In this document: positions 17,295-25,471 of the stretch, piece after piece
Numbering within the stretch: position 1 is the stretch's first letter
Layout: each line of letters begins with the position of its first letter
Notes under the pieces: model-generated
What the model saw: only the letters and a program-made list of their open reading frames with translations
Told to the model about the DNA's origin: nothing
Database searches by the model: none
Source of the DNA: Prolixibacteraceae bacterium UBA6029
Lineage (GTDB): Bacteria; Bacteroidota; Bacteroidia; Bacteroidales; Prolixibacteraceae
Length of the DNA stretch: 49,585 nt
Assembly: GCA_002429385.1 (NCBI GenBank)
Contig: DIZL01000027.1
Span: forward strand, 17,177 to 66,761
Direction of reading: 5' to 3'
Program-made: the position numbers and the translations under genes

Positions 17295-17454
17295 GAGCCG
17301 TAGGCTCATTTCATCTTGTAAGGACGGAATTTATTCCATCCACATCGATCATCAAAAACCAATTGAGAGCCGTAGGCTCGGGACATATATCGTTTGTGAT
17401 CCAATGTCCACGGATTAAAATACATGGGTACAAGATGAACCATCCCTACGGGAT
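17295..17454. repeat. Cluster of REP-like palindromic units
   Basis: Two identical 13-bp palindromes GAGCC-GTA-GGCTC (17295-17307 and 17367-17379) enclose a GGAA-TTTAT-TTCC type hairpin (17326-17337), and ATCCC-TAC-GGGAT follows at 17442-17454. This order of small hairpins resembles dispersed palindromic elements that I have seen in Bacteroidota intergenic DNA and that in other bacteria are linked to RAYT/IS200-type transposases. No transposase gene is present. Confidence 0.65.
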
Positions 17455-17525
17455 TTTTCAGTTGATCCCTTCATTTCAGCTTCCCTCCACAATTTTTTCT
17501 CCTCGGTTAACCATAAACCAACATG

Positions 17526-18827
17526 TTAATTTTCAATATCAAATAAGTTGTGTTTGTTAACTATTTCGTTGATTTTTTGCTTGCTAAAACCGATTAAATC
17601 TAAAATGCAACAAATTAAGAGTAATCTCAATTTTTCGGTTAACCGAAATAGTTCAATGCTTTCCTTAATAAAAACTTTTTTATCTATTTCAAAGAAATGA
17701 GAATAGTAATCTCTTGTATTCACCACTATTTGCACATCCATAACCATTTTGGTAATTTTAGGGACATGATGTGAATAAAGTGCAATTAAATCTTCAATCC
17801 GGGATTTTAAAGCAATCTGTTTTTTGTTGATGAACCTAGTATGGTAACCTTCGAGTGCCTGTACTACAATTAAAAAATCGAGGCTTGTAAACACAGGTTT
17901 TCGCTTTATGCTATTCAGTAAATGATTTCTAATTGGCATCAAATCTTTCGACAATGAATACCATTTTTGAATAACTGAACTAAAGTCGTCTTCGATGTCG
18001 CGATATGAAAATAGAAAATCAGATTTGCTGTATTTTGTATCTTCATTCCGGTTTGTCTTGAATAATTCGATTTCAGTGAATATTTTCCCCACTTTATATT
18101 GATGATAGTCGTCATCGTCTTGCAGCTTAATTTCAATTGGGTACTGATCTGAAAAGGTGGCCAATGACAAAAACTGTATGAATAAACCAGATTGTTGAAG
18201 TAGTTCAAAGAATGATAACTTTTCTGAAATCGTTTCGATATGAAAATAGGTTAGCTGATTGATTTTAACACTGTCAGGATAGATTTGCTGCCCTGTCATA
18301 GTAGTTGAAGTTGCTAATGACAATTTGAGTTTTGAATTTAATTCAACCTCTGTATGGATAACTGTCTGCGTATCTATATTTATCTTAAATGACGTTATTT
18401 TATTGCCTTCAAAATCAATCTCATCTCTTATTAGCAATAAGTCTGGCCAATATGACAATGTCGTGGTTAATACAGTAATTTTATTGAAGCATTGTTCATC
18501 TGGGTCAGCCAAATGTTTGCCAACAATAATGTATGTACAATCAAAACTTGTTAATGGAAATGAACAGGAAGAGTTATAAGAACCTGCACCTTTAAAGCAG
18601 TCAACCAAAGTTATTTTCTTTCCGGCTGACGATTCACCATGAATCATTTTCAGTTCTCTCATCCCCTTCGAAAAGATGTCAAGAAATGGATGGCACTCTT
18701 CCGACAAACTACCGATTAGCTCCAATTTAATTGAATCACCTTTCTTATAATACAAGTTACCTGCCACCGATTTTTCCGGTTGGCCGGGTAAATACCAATT
18801 TCCTTTAAATTCAATTGAGTCCTTCAT
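17526..18827 (-). CDS. apeA: ApeA-like HEPN-domain anti-phage protein
   Basis: A 433-aa protein starting at the ATG at 18827 (the longer frame starts with TTG). The N-terminal half begins FKGNWYLPGQPEKSVAGNLYY and continues with a strand-rich domain including KMIHGESSAGKKITLVDCF, the signature of ApeA N-terminal domain 1. The C-terminal half is helical and carries the HEPN ribonuclease motif R-x4-H as RDYYSH (R372, H377) after VVNT. ApeA is a single-gene abortive-infection defence protein in which the HEPN RNase is thought to act on RNA after phage sensing. One base separates it from the stop of a restriction-methylase remnant upstream, so it was probably part of that operon. Catalytic residues appear intact. 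Phage range is unknown. Confidence 0.85.
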   Translation of the reverse strand: MKDSIEFKGNWYLPGQPEKSVAGNLYYKKGDSIKLELIGSLSEECHPFLDIFSKGMRELKMIHGESSAGKKITLVDCFKGAGSYNSSCSFPLTSFDCTYIIVGKHLADPDEQCFNKITVLTTTLSYWPDLLLIRDEIDFEGNKITSFKINIDTQTVIHTEVELNSKLKLSLATSTTMTGQQIYPDSVKINQLTYFHIETISEKLSFFELLQQSGLFIQFLSLATFSDQYPIEIKLQDDDDYHQYKVGKIFTEIELFKTNRNEDTKYSKSDFLFSYRDIEDDFSSVIQKWYSLSKDLMPIRNHLLNSIKRKPVFTSLDFLIVVQALEGYHTRFINKKQIALKSRIEDLIALYSHHVPKITKMVMDVQIVVNTRDYYSHFFEIDKKVFIKESIELFRLTEKLRLLLICCILDLIGFSKQKINEIVNKHNLFDIEN

Positions 18828-18828
18828 A

Positions 18829-19209
18829 TCATCTCCCCTCCACAATCTTTATCTCCTCCTCTGTTAATCCATACAACTCATAAACCAGCCTGTCAATTTC
18901 CTTTTTCAGTGCGCTGGTGTCGGCTTTCGTGTTGGCTTGCTTGGCAGCAAGGATGCGGTCAACAAGGGTGATGAAGGGTTGTTGATTGGCTGTTTCTTTT
19001 ATTAACAATTTTTCTACATTTTCCTTTTTAATCTCTACCAACACTTCTCCGATTTCTGGGTTAAGATATTGGAAATAGTAGCTTAATAGTTTAGAATTAA
19101 TTAAGCCTAATAAGAATTTTAGGTCAATGAAACTATCCATTTGGTTTATAACATGTGTGTTATTAAGACAAATAAAAGTGTCGAATTTTGTGTAATGATA
19201 TAGTATCAT
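18829..19209 (-). pseudogene. 3' remnant of a type IIG/Eco57I-like restriction-methylase (TaqI-like C-terminal domain)
   Basis: A 126-aa frame that reads as the extreme C-terminus of a large restriction-modification or BREX PglX-type methylase: FLLGLINSKLLSYYFQY, EVLVEIKKENVEKLLI, FITLVDRILAAKQANTK, and the terminal EIDRLVYELYGLTEEEIKIVEG. Complete family members exceed 900 aa; the methylase motifs and most of the specificity domain are absent. The ATG at 19209 lies inside a 13-bp tandem repeat (19201-19235) that marks the break. The remaining piece could only supply part of target recognition, so I call it a pseudogene. It directly precedes apeA by one base and may still drive that gene's translation. 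Confidence 0.85.
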
Positions 19210-19235
19210 AGTATAGTATCATAGTATAGTATCAT
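19201..19235. repeat. 13-bp tandem repeat, 2.7 copies, at the truncation point
   Basis: Unit TAGTATCATAGTA at 19201-19213 and 19214-19226, with a partial third copy to 19235. It sits at the 5' edge of the restriction-methylase remnant, so it may be the scar of the deletion. Confidence 0.85.
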
Positions 19236-19331
19236 GGTAAAGTTAGATATAATTTACCCTAAAGGTAAAGTTTATTGGAGTTTGAAAATTATTTTATTCA
19301 TTATATTACAGGAATGCAAAGCTATATCACA

Positions 19332-19339
19332 TAAGTTTG
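19332..19339 (+). promoter_or_regulatory. Candidate Bacteroidota -7 box for the LRR gene
   Basis: TAAGTTTG matches TAnnTTTG, 47 bp ahead of the ATG at 19387. No clear -33 TTTG box is visible. Confidence 0.4.
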
Positions 19340-19386
19340 ATTAACTTTATGCCAATATCCTTAAATCTAGGAAAAAACCTTCATCC

Positions 19387-21129
19387 ATGAAAAAGATATT
19401 CCTACTTATTACTTGTTTGTGTATTACCCTATTGCTTCAAGCGCAAGTTTCTAAAACGATAAATGTAACTGCAGGTAGGTTATCTGCTGCTTTAACTATC
19501 CAAGAAAAAAACACAGTTACAAACCTTACAGTAGAAGGTAGCATTAATTATTTGGATTTTTGGACAATGAGGGATTCCATACCAGCTTTGACTGTACTAG
19601 ATTTAAGAACTGTCACTGTTGTTGCATCACTTGGCAATAGCGCCAACCAAATTGTAGATGGTTTTACTCATTATTTAAATTTGACTTCAATTATTCTTCC
19701 TTCATCGGTAACCGATATTGCGTATTCTTCTTTTTATGATTGCATCAAATTGACATCAATTACCCTCCCGACTTCACTTATTTCAATTGGAGGATTTACT
19801 TTTAGAGGCTGTGTAGGTTTAACATCAATTACCATTCCATCATCAGTTACTTCTGTCAATGAATATGCTTTCTCTGAATGTAGTAATTTGACTTCAATTA
19901 CTATTTCTTCGTCTTTAGCTTATATTGGGAATAGTGCTTTTAATAAGTGTAGTAAATTGACAACAATTACCATTCCCTCATCAGTTACTTATATTGGAGA
20001 GTGGGCATTTGTTGGATGTAGTAGTTTGACTTCGGTTATCAATAATTCTTCAGTAACTATTATTGAATATGGAACCTTTTCTGGTTGTAATAAATTGGCT
20101 ACAATAACAATTCCTTCATCTGTTAATTCTATCAAGAAATATGCCTTTAATGGCTGTAGTAAATTGACTTCAATTACCATTCCTGCTTCAGTTACGTCTA
20201 TAGAGGCTGATACTTTTTACGGCTGTACAGGTTTAACCTCATTTATTAATAATGCTTCAATTAATTCAATAGAGAATAATGCTTTTTCAGGCTTTCCCAA
20301 TTTAACTTTGGTTACTATTCCTCCATCTGTGGTTTCCATTGGTAGTTCTGCTTTCTCAGGCTGTTCTAAATTGACTTCTATAAATATTCCTTCATCTGTA
20401 AATTTTATTGGTGAAGGTACCTTTGCTGCCTGTAACAGTTTGACTTCGATTATCCTTCCTTCAGTTACTACTATCGAAAATGGAACCTTTTCTAGTTGTA
20501 GTAGATTGGCAACTATCACCATTCCTACTTCAGTTACTTCTGTTGGAGATAATGCTTTTTATAACTGTATAAGCATAAAGTCCATGTCCATTCCTTCGCC
20601 TGTATCTTATATTGGAAATAAAGCTTTTTTTGGATGTAATAATTTAACCTCTATCAATATTCCTGCATTAGTAACTTTAATTGGGAATAGTGCCTTTTCT
20701 GGATGTAGTAGTATGAATTCTATATATGCTTATTCTAACTCTCCTACCACTTTAGGCTCTGATGTGTTTTTAAATGTGAATAAAAATACCTGTGTATTGT
20801 ATGTCCCAATTGGATCAAAAAGTGAATACCTCTCTGCTAATCAATGGAAGGATTTTAATAATGTTGTTGAATTTTCAACTACTGATGTTGAGCAGATTAA
20901 ATCAAATGAAATAAGTCTTTATCCAAATCCGGTAACTGATGGTTTCCGTGTGAACGGAATAAACGGAATGTCAGCACTTAGGCTATCTGACATTAATGGC
21001 AAGTTGATACTTACAAAAGAGATCAATAACAATGAATACGTTTCTTTGAATTCACTACCAAAGGGGATCTATTTTGTTAGTGTAAATTCAAATGGCGAAA
21101 CTATTGAGAAAAAAGTGGTAAAGGAGTAA
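19387..21129 (+). CDS. Secreted BspA-like leucine-rich-repeat protein with T9SS sorting tail
   Basis: A 580-aa protein. The signal peptide is MKKIFLLITCLCITLLLQAQ. From about residue 100 to 445 there are 15 tandem LRR_5 units of 23 aa (one of 22) with consensus TSITIPSSVTSIGxxAFxGC; some units carry INN in place of the second strand (TSVINN, TSFINN). The tail has ISLYPNPVTDGFRVNG and ends KGIYFVSVNSNGETIEKKVV, a type A Por secretion signal cleaved after export by the type IX system. BspA-like proteins act as adhesins or surface binders in Bacteroidota and Treponema, so a surface role is inferred. It stands alone between defence genes and is strongly repetitive at DNA level, so copy number could vary by recombination. 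A decayed repeat unit lies downstream of its stop. Confidence 0.9.
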   Translation: MKKIFLLITCLCITLLLQAQVSKTINVTAGRLSAALTIQEKNTVTNLTVEGSINYLDFWTMRDSIPALTVLDLRTVTVVASLGNSANQIVDGFTHYLNLTSIILPSSVTDIAYSSFYDCIKLTSITLPTSLISIGGFTFRGCVGLTSITIPSSVTSVNEYAFSECSNLTSITISSSLAYIGNSAFNKCSKLTTITIPSSVTYIGEWAFVGCSSLTSVINNSSVTIIEYGTFSGCNKLATITIPSSVNSIKKYAFNGCSKLTSITIPASVTSIEADTFYGCTGLTSFINNASINSIENNAFSGFPNLTLVTIPPSVVSIGSSAFSGCSKLTSINIPSSVNFIGEGTFAACNSLTSIILPSVTTIENGTFSSCSRLATITIPTSVTSVGDNAFYNCISIKSMSIPSPVSYIGNKAFFGCNNLTSINIPALVTLIGNSAFSGCSSMNSIYAYSNSPTTLGSDVFLNVNKNTCVLYVPIGSKSEYLSANQWKDFNNVVEFSTTDVEQIKSNEISLYPNPVTDGFRVNGINGMSALRLSDINGKLILTKEINNNEYVSLNSLPKGIYFVSVNSNGETIEKKVVKE

Positions 21130-21187
21130 ATCTTCTCCGTTGGTTTTATCTGTGGTCGATCAAATAATAGGGACTAATGAATAACAG

Positions 21188-21230
21188 ACAATTCCATCGT
21201 TACTTATATTGGGCATATTTGCTGGTGTAT
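21188..21230 (+). pseudogene. Decayed LRR repeat unit downstream of the LRR gene
   Basis: ATTCCATCGTTACTTATATT followed by GGGCATATTTGCTGG resembles codons of repeat unit 5 in the gene (ATTCCCTCATCAGTTACTTA onward at about 19972), with short deletions. It looks like a leftover of a longer or duplicated LRR gene. Confidence 0.5.
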
Positions 21231-21323
21231 AATCACCTAGATTCGGAAAGTTCGTTCGATTCCGGAGTCGTGTTTTGCATTGTTGAATCTGTTTCTATAA
21301 ATATGCGATGACGCTGGCATCGG

Positions 21324-21923
21324 TTATTTATGCCATTCCGCCCAAAGATCCCTTCTCCAATCTTTTGCAATTTGAAATAATCCTGAGATTTCCATGTTCT
21401 TGTTTAATTTTTCTAATCCCTCAATAAGCAGTCTATCTTCAAATCGTTCGTAAGTTTCTTTCATTGGATAATTTAATCCAATTTGCGTGAATCGATTCCG
21501 TCGCCTATTCTCCTCGCTTTCTTTTTTTTGTGCTTTCACTTTGGAAGGTGTACTTGAAGGTGGATCATCTCTATGTTTAAAATGATTCGCTAAATCAATT
21601 ATAAGCTGAATTTGAGTCACATTACTACCATCAATAAATGTTGAGTTCTTCAAATAATATTCATACTTTTCCTTGCACCCAAACAGATTAGCATCAAGAA
21701 AATCATAACAACATTGATTTATATAGTTTTGTAAACTTACAAACATGACTCCATAAATCAAATCAGTATCCTCCCAGTAAAAGCCAACATCATACCAGCC
21801 CTCCTCATCCATGCGGTTTCTATAAAATTTTAATGCATTATTAAATCCGATAAACAGCAATTCTAATCCGCCTGTTCTATCATAAGCTTCTAACCAATGA
21901 TGTGAGATCTTTTTTTCATTCAT
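21324..21923 (-). CDS. Uncharacterised 199-aa helical protein
   Basis: The start is the ATG at 21923; the two-codon longer form uses TTG. There is no signal peptide or membrane segment. It is predicted mainly alpha-helical, with an aromatic N-terminal part (GWYDVGFYWEDTD, about 43-55), a Cys pair in INQCCYDFLD, and ANHFKHRDDPP (about 112-122) leading into a very basic stretch (KAQKKESEENRRRNR). The N-H-x-K-H-R pattern at the end of a helix recalls helical defence proteins such as HEPN relatives, but I cannot see a proper R-x4-6-H motif, so no family is claimed. It is the last gene of a five-gene minus-strand cluster, with 105 bp to the preceding gene. Confidence 0.65.
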   Translation of the reverse strand: MNEKKISHHWLEAYDRTGGLELLFIGFNNALKFYRNRMDEEGWYDVGFYWEDTDLIYGVMFVSLQNYINQCCYDFLDANLFGCKEKYEYYLKNSTFIDGSNVTQIQLIIDLANHFKHRDDPPSSTPSKVKAQKKESEENRRRNRFTQIGLNYPMKETYERFEDRLLIEGLEKLNKNMEISGLFQIAKDWRRDLWAEWHK

Positions 21924-22028
21924 CTGCAAAGTATACTATATAAAACCTCAAGTTTGGAACTTATATTAAAGGATTCCAACATTTTTTGAAAGATTGAATT
22001 CCGAAATCTAATTCAATGCTGTTATTTT

Positions 22029-22346
22029 TTAATCAAAAAATGAAATACCTATAATTTTATCTGAACTCACCAAGATAGGTCCACCCCTCATAACGCCTCT
22101 ATCTCTTAAACATATTTTATAAAGATTACCTTTTAAAATAGCGATTACTAAAGGGAATTCTTCTTGATAGTATGAATCACATTCTTTTCCGACTTCAGCA
22201 ATCATCTTTTTGCCATTATGATTGTAAGCTATGGAATAAATTCTTTTATCAGTATCATGTAATGATACGCCTACGAATTGAGCAATATCTGCATAAACAC
22301 TCTCTGATTGCTCTTCATCATTTGCAAATGGCACAAAAAATTTCAT
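22029..22346 (-). CDS. Uncharacterised 105-aa protein
   Basis: A small soluble protein starting MKFFVPFANDEEQSE. It is predicted to be mostly beta strand: a repeated pattern of hydrophobic strands (RIYSIAYNHNGKKMIAEVG, LVIAILKGNLYKICL, GGPILVSSDKIIGISFF). The size and the G-GGP-V ending resemble small barrel-like immunity or accessory proteins often found as unannotated neighbours of defence genes, but I recognise no family. It is fourth in the cluster, with 68 bp to the gene before it. Confidence 0.6.
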   Translation of the reverse strand: MKFFVPFANDEEQSESVYADIAQFVGVSLHDTDKRIYSIAYNHNGKKMIAEVGKECDSYYQEEFPLVIAILKGNLYKICLRDRGVMRGGPILVSSDKIIGISFFD

Positions 22347-22414
22347 CGTATATTATGTTTTAGTTATTGTATTAATATCACTTAGTCGACTTCGTAAAAT
22401 GTATTTTTCATTTC

Positions 22415-22873
22415 TCAAACTTCCTTAACACTTCCCCCTCTAATAGAAATAGAATAAACCGCTTCATCATCATCTGGTAATTGAAATGTGATTGCGCCAA
22501 CTGCCTTTATTTTAGGAGATAATTTTGACAATTCATAAAATCTATTCATTTTTGATTTTTCAGCGAAATCAGACCAAACAGTTAGATGACTATCCTGAAA
22601 AGCATAAAATTTAAATCCATCCTGATCTACTAATATTAGCTTACCTGGTCCTTCGTCACCAGAAGAAATGGGTTCTTTTGATAAATTTATTACTTCAATA
22701 TCCATTATCCATAATATTGTATTTTCGTCTTTAATATGAATCTTTTCAGGTTCATCTACTTCAGAAAGATTGAGTTTTCGAAAAGACAATACTTTCAAAC
22801 GAAATTTAGTACTTTCATTAATTTCACAATTCAGCCAAGCTCCAGTGCTAATTGCTTCTTTAATAGGTATCAT
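22415..22873 (-). CDS. Beta-sandwich-like protein, paralogue B of a tandem pair
   Basis: A 152-aa protein without a signal peptide. It aligns over its full length with the next gene upstream: both share IKEA/LKDV starts, a common SFRKL/SFQKL strand, VDEPEKI, NLSKEPISSG or NLTKEPISSG, DSHL, an SPKIKAVGAI or IPKIKAVGAI core, and S-I-R-x-G-S at the end. The pattern of a conserved N-L-x-K-E-P-I turn followed by a D-x-x-G-x-K-Y strand resembles telokin/DUF4352-type Ig-like domains, but cytosolic here; that is a fold guess. Tandem duplication with clear divergence suggests each copy has its own partner or target. Gaps are 71 bp upstream and 68 bp downstream. Confidence 0.65.
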   Translation of the reverse strand: MIPIKEAISTGAWLNCEINESTKFRLKVLSFRKLNLSEVDEPEKIHIKDENTILWIMDIEVINLSKEPISSGDEGPGKLILVDQDGFKFYAFQDSHLTVWSDFAEKSKMNRFYELSKLSPKIKAVGAITFQLPDDDEAVYSISIRGGSVKEV

Positions 22874-22944
22874 TTTTTGTATATTAAGTTTTTAAAATAA
22901 CCATTCTGCATACTAGTTATCTGTGTTAGTCATTAGATTTTCCT

Positions 22945-23403
22945 TTAGACTTCACAAATACTACCATTTCTTATTGAGATAGAATATTCTGCATTATCAT
23001 CATTCACGGGTAAACGAAGAATAATTGCACCAACAGCCTTTATCTTTGGAATTAATAGCTGGGTATTGAACCGGTTAAGTCGTTTCATCTTTCCAAATTC
23101 CGAAAAAGCCAATAAATGAGAGTCAAAACTCATATGATATTTCATACCTTTTTGATTTTTTAAATCCATGTAGCCAATTACACCAGAAGATATTGGCTCT
23201 TTGGTTAAATTAATCATCTCTGCTTCCATTAACCAAATAGTGGTTTCTTTTTCTAGACTTATTTTCTCTGGTTCATCAACTTGAGTTAAATCCAGTTTCT
23301 GAAAAGACAATATTCTTAAACGGAATTGATATGATTGATTGCCTCTTTTATATTCACAATGGAACCAATTGCCAGCATCAATAACATCTTTTAATAGAAT
23401 CAT
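22945..23403 (-). CDS. Beta-sandwich-like protein, paralogue A of a tandem pair
   Basis: A 152-aa protein, the same length as its paralogue. Shared landmarks are LSFQKLDLTQVDEPEKI (about 32-48), TIWLMEAEMINLTKEPISSG (about 55-74), a DSHLLAFS strand and PKIKAVGAIILRLP (about 119-132). It lacks the acidic GDEGPGK insert of paralogue B and has its own basic segment MKRLNRF. No enzyme motif is visible. It begins 16 bp after the stop of the ATPase-nuclease gene, closer than any other gap in the cluster, which indicates co-expression and perhaps physical partnership. Function is unknown. Confidence 0.65.
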   Translation of the reverse strand: MILLKDVIDAGNWFHCEYKRGNQSYQFRLRILSFQKLDLTQVDEPEKISLEKETTIWLMEAEMINLTKEPISSGVIGYMDLKNQKGMKYHMSFDSHLLAFSEFGKMKRLNRFNTQLLIPKIKAVGAIILRLPVNDDNAEYSISIRNGSICEV

Positions 23404-23419
23404 CCTTATGAGGTTTATG

Positions 23420-25471
23420 TTAGAATAGTTGGTTTACTTCCTGCAATTCCGTTCCATACTGTTCGCAAAACCACGACCAACGTTCGCATTTCTTTTCAAA
23501 CGAGAGCGTTTTTATCGGGTCTGGAACAAACCGTATTTGAAATGGCTCGTTGTTTATTACCAACGCAATCAAATAATCTTTGCCATAACTATGAGCGCTG
23601 GTATATTCGTTGTTAGATATTTTGAATGGTTCAGAGAAAGAAGCTACGCTCTTTATTTCAATATAAATTCGTTTACCGGTTAATAGCATAACCTCCAGAT
23701 CGTATCCTAAATTGGCTTGAGTAACATCTCTTACCGACAAAACAGTACTCACCGACTTCATGTATTCAGTGGCATTCTGTTCAGCGCTTCGCCATTTCTT
23801 AATTGCGGGCTCGTATTTAAAGGTTTTAACGATTACCACATCATTCTTTTGAGCAAAAGAAGATTCATCGTTTTCTGCAATTATTATATTCGTTGACTGT
23901 TCTTCCGGTTTAATATCTAATTTTTTGTAGAACAATTCAATATCTGACAAATCGGTATTATTGTTTAGGTATGCCCGAAAATCAACATTTATCTCCTCTG
24001 CTTTATTAATTGCATCCGTTTTTACAAATCCATTTTTAGACGGGAATATCTTCAAAGTCTTTAACCTTTCAATCTTATCGGAATCAAGATCATACCGGAA
24101 TTGTTTGATTATTTTTTCATAAATCTGCGCGCTACCCATTACTGAAATGTTGGCTGAATTCACCTGTTGGATAACCTCTTCAAGGCTTAAAACTTTTACG
24201 TTTATCAAGCTTAGAAATGAAAATAGTTCAGGATAAGTTGATATCAATGTTTTGGGAATCGACACAATTGAATTGAAACACAGGTTTTCGTAGTCTTCAT
24301 AATTTAGCCATTCCGGTTTTAATCGAATGGCCGAGAATTTTTCTATGGTGTTGTGTTTGGTAAGTATTTCCGATTTCTGTAAGCCGGTTTCGATGGCTTT
24401 AAACAAAAGTGATTTGAATCTGCTCGATTCGGAACTCTGGATATTGACAAATGGGCTAAAGAAACCCTTCTTAGTCAAATCTCCATTTAAAATAGACGAG
24501 ATTGAATCAATCAAAATTGAAACAGAATTATGAAATGATTCTTTTGAAAGATCATCCCAGTCAACTGTCTTACGTGATGGATCGGTGGTATAGTCTCCAT
24601 TGATTTTGATGTAGGCACCTGCAAATTCATGGGTTGGCGTAAATGAATGAATAACTGACTCAGCGGGTAAGGCAGGGACAATAGTTCCGTTAACCTTTTT
24701 AAATGCAATCTTGTCAATAGTATTATTCTCACTGGATTCAATAACCCATTCATCACTGGTTTCATCTTCACAAATCCTCACAACAGTTTGTCGATTTTTT
24801 GTACTTAAATGATCTACCACAATTTTGCGATGTATATTTTGGTAGTCAATGCTTAGACTTCTAAGGTTGTTCAGGAAAAGCAGTGAACTTCGGTCAAAAT
24901 CAGATAATTCATCTAATGATAATTTTCCAACTACATCCTGAAAAACGAAAATCGTAGTATATCCATTCTTTTCCTTTAAATCAAAAGCCTGATTTAGTAC
25001 TGTTTCTTTTGTTTTACCTATTGGATGTGGAATTCTGATCAAAGGAACATCAACGTCGTTTTGTAATGTACTCTTTGTCAATAATCTGTCGAAACAGAAA
25101 CTAAATTCACCACTAAAAACAGATATATTATTGGCAATATTTACAACAGACTTAAACCCAATACCCCTGTATCCGATGGTATTTCCGCCTCTTTGTTTAT
25201 TTGAAGAACCACTCCGACAAAGCGATTCCACATCTTCAGGGGTAAATGCCCTTCCATTATTTCCAACTATAAAACCTCCTTCAATTTCATGAAGTCCAAA
25301 GCACGTTGATTGAGCATCATCTGCATTTTGAATAAGTTCAATTAATGCCCTTGTTTTGTAGCTTTCGGCAATATACTGCTCAACTTTTGCTAAATCCTTA
25401 AATAGCTTGGGGGCGCTTTGAGCTTCCTGTATAAACTCATTTCTTAGTTGTTCAAGTGATTGTGTTGCCAT
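23420..25471 (-). CDS. GHKL (sacsin-like) ATPase fused to a DUF3883/NO VEIN-type nuclease-like domain
   Basis: A 683-aa protein starting at the ATG at 25471 (an ATG at 25504 would add 11 residues). The N-terminal HATPase domain shows the N box ELIQNADDAQ (45-54), G1 box VGNNGRAF (69-76) and G2 box GYRGIGFKSVVNIAN (100-114), as in sacsin, MORC and other GHKL ATPases. The middle region is helical. The C-terminus (about 560-683) is DUF3883/NO VEIN-like with D591 in LGYDLEV and E605-x-K607 in IYIEIKS, a PD-(D/E)xK-type active site. The family pairs ATP-driven conformational change with a DNA or RNA nuclease and is common in bacterial defence islands; the activity here is inferred. It leads the cluster of two paralogues and two unknown genes, and ApeA is nearby. 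Confidence 0.85.
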   Translation of the reverse strand: MATQSLEQLRNEFIQEAQSAPKLFKDLAKVEQYIAESYKTRALIELIQNADDAQSTCFGLHEIEGGFIVGNNGRAFTPEDVESLCRSGSSNKQRGGNTIGYRGIGFKSVVNIANNISVFSGEFSFCFDRLLTKSTLQNDVDVPLIRIPHPIGKTKETVLNQAFDLKEKNGYTTIFVFQDVVGKLSLDELSDFDRSSLLFLNNLRSLSIDYQNIHRKIVVDHLSTKNRQTVVRICEDETSDEWVIESSENNTIDKIAFKKVNGTIVPALPAESVIHSFTPTHEFAGAYIKINGDYTTDPSRKTVDWDDLSKESFHNSVSILIDSISSILNGDLTKKGFFSPFVNIQSSESSRFKSLLFKAIETGLQKSEILTKHNTIEKFSAIRLKPEWLNYEDYENLCFNSIVSIPKTLISTYPELFSFLSLINVKVLSLEEVIQQVNSANISVMGSAQIYEKIIKQFRYDLDSDKIERLKTLKIFPSKNGFVKTDAINKAEEINVDFRAYLNNNTDLSDIELFYKKLDIKPEEQSTNIIIAENDESSFAQKNDVVIVKTFKYEPAIKKWRSAEQNATEYMKSVSTVLSVRDVTQANLGYDLEVMLLTGKRIYIEIKSVASFSEPFKISNNEYTSAHSYGKDYLIALVINNEPFQIRFVPDPIKTLSFEKKCERWSWFCEQYGTELQEVNQLF

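Larger units (their letters stand above)
16840..17525. other. Intergenic region with short ORF and palindromic repeat cluster
   Basis: Apart from the 58-aa ORF (17078-17254), the hairpin at 17050-17079 and the palindromic repeats at 17295-17454, I see nothing gene-like. The first 200 bp are AT-rich and featureless. Confidence 0.5.

Noticed and set aside
19680..20720. Regular 69-bp repeats that might suggest a CRISPR or satellite array
   Set aside because: The period equals 23 codons and the frame stays open; it is an LRR coding repeat.
21324..21923. HEPN assignment for the 199-aa protein because of ANHFKHRDD
   Set aside because: The needed R-x4-6-H order is not visible, so only a hint is recorded and no family is claimed.
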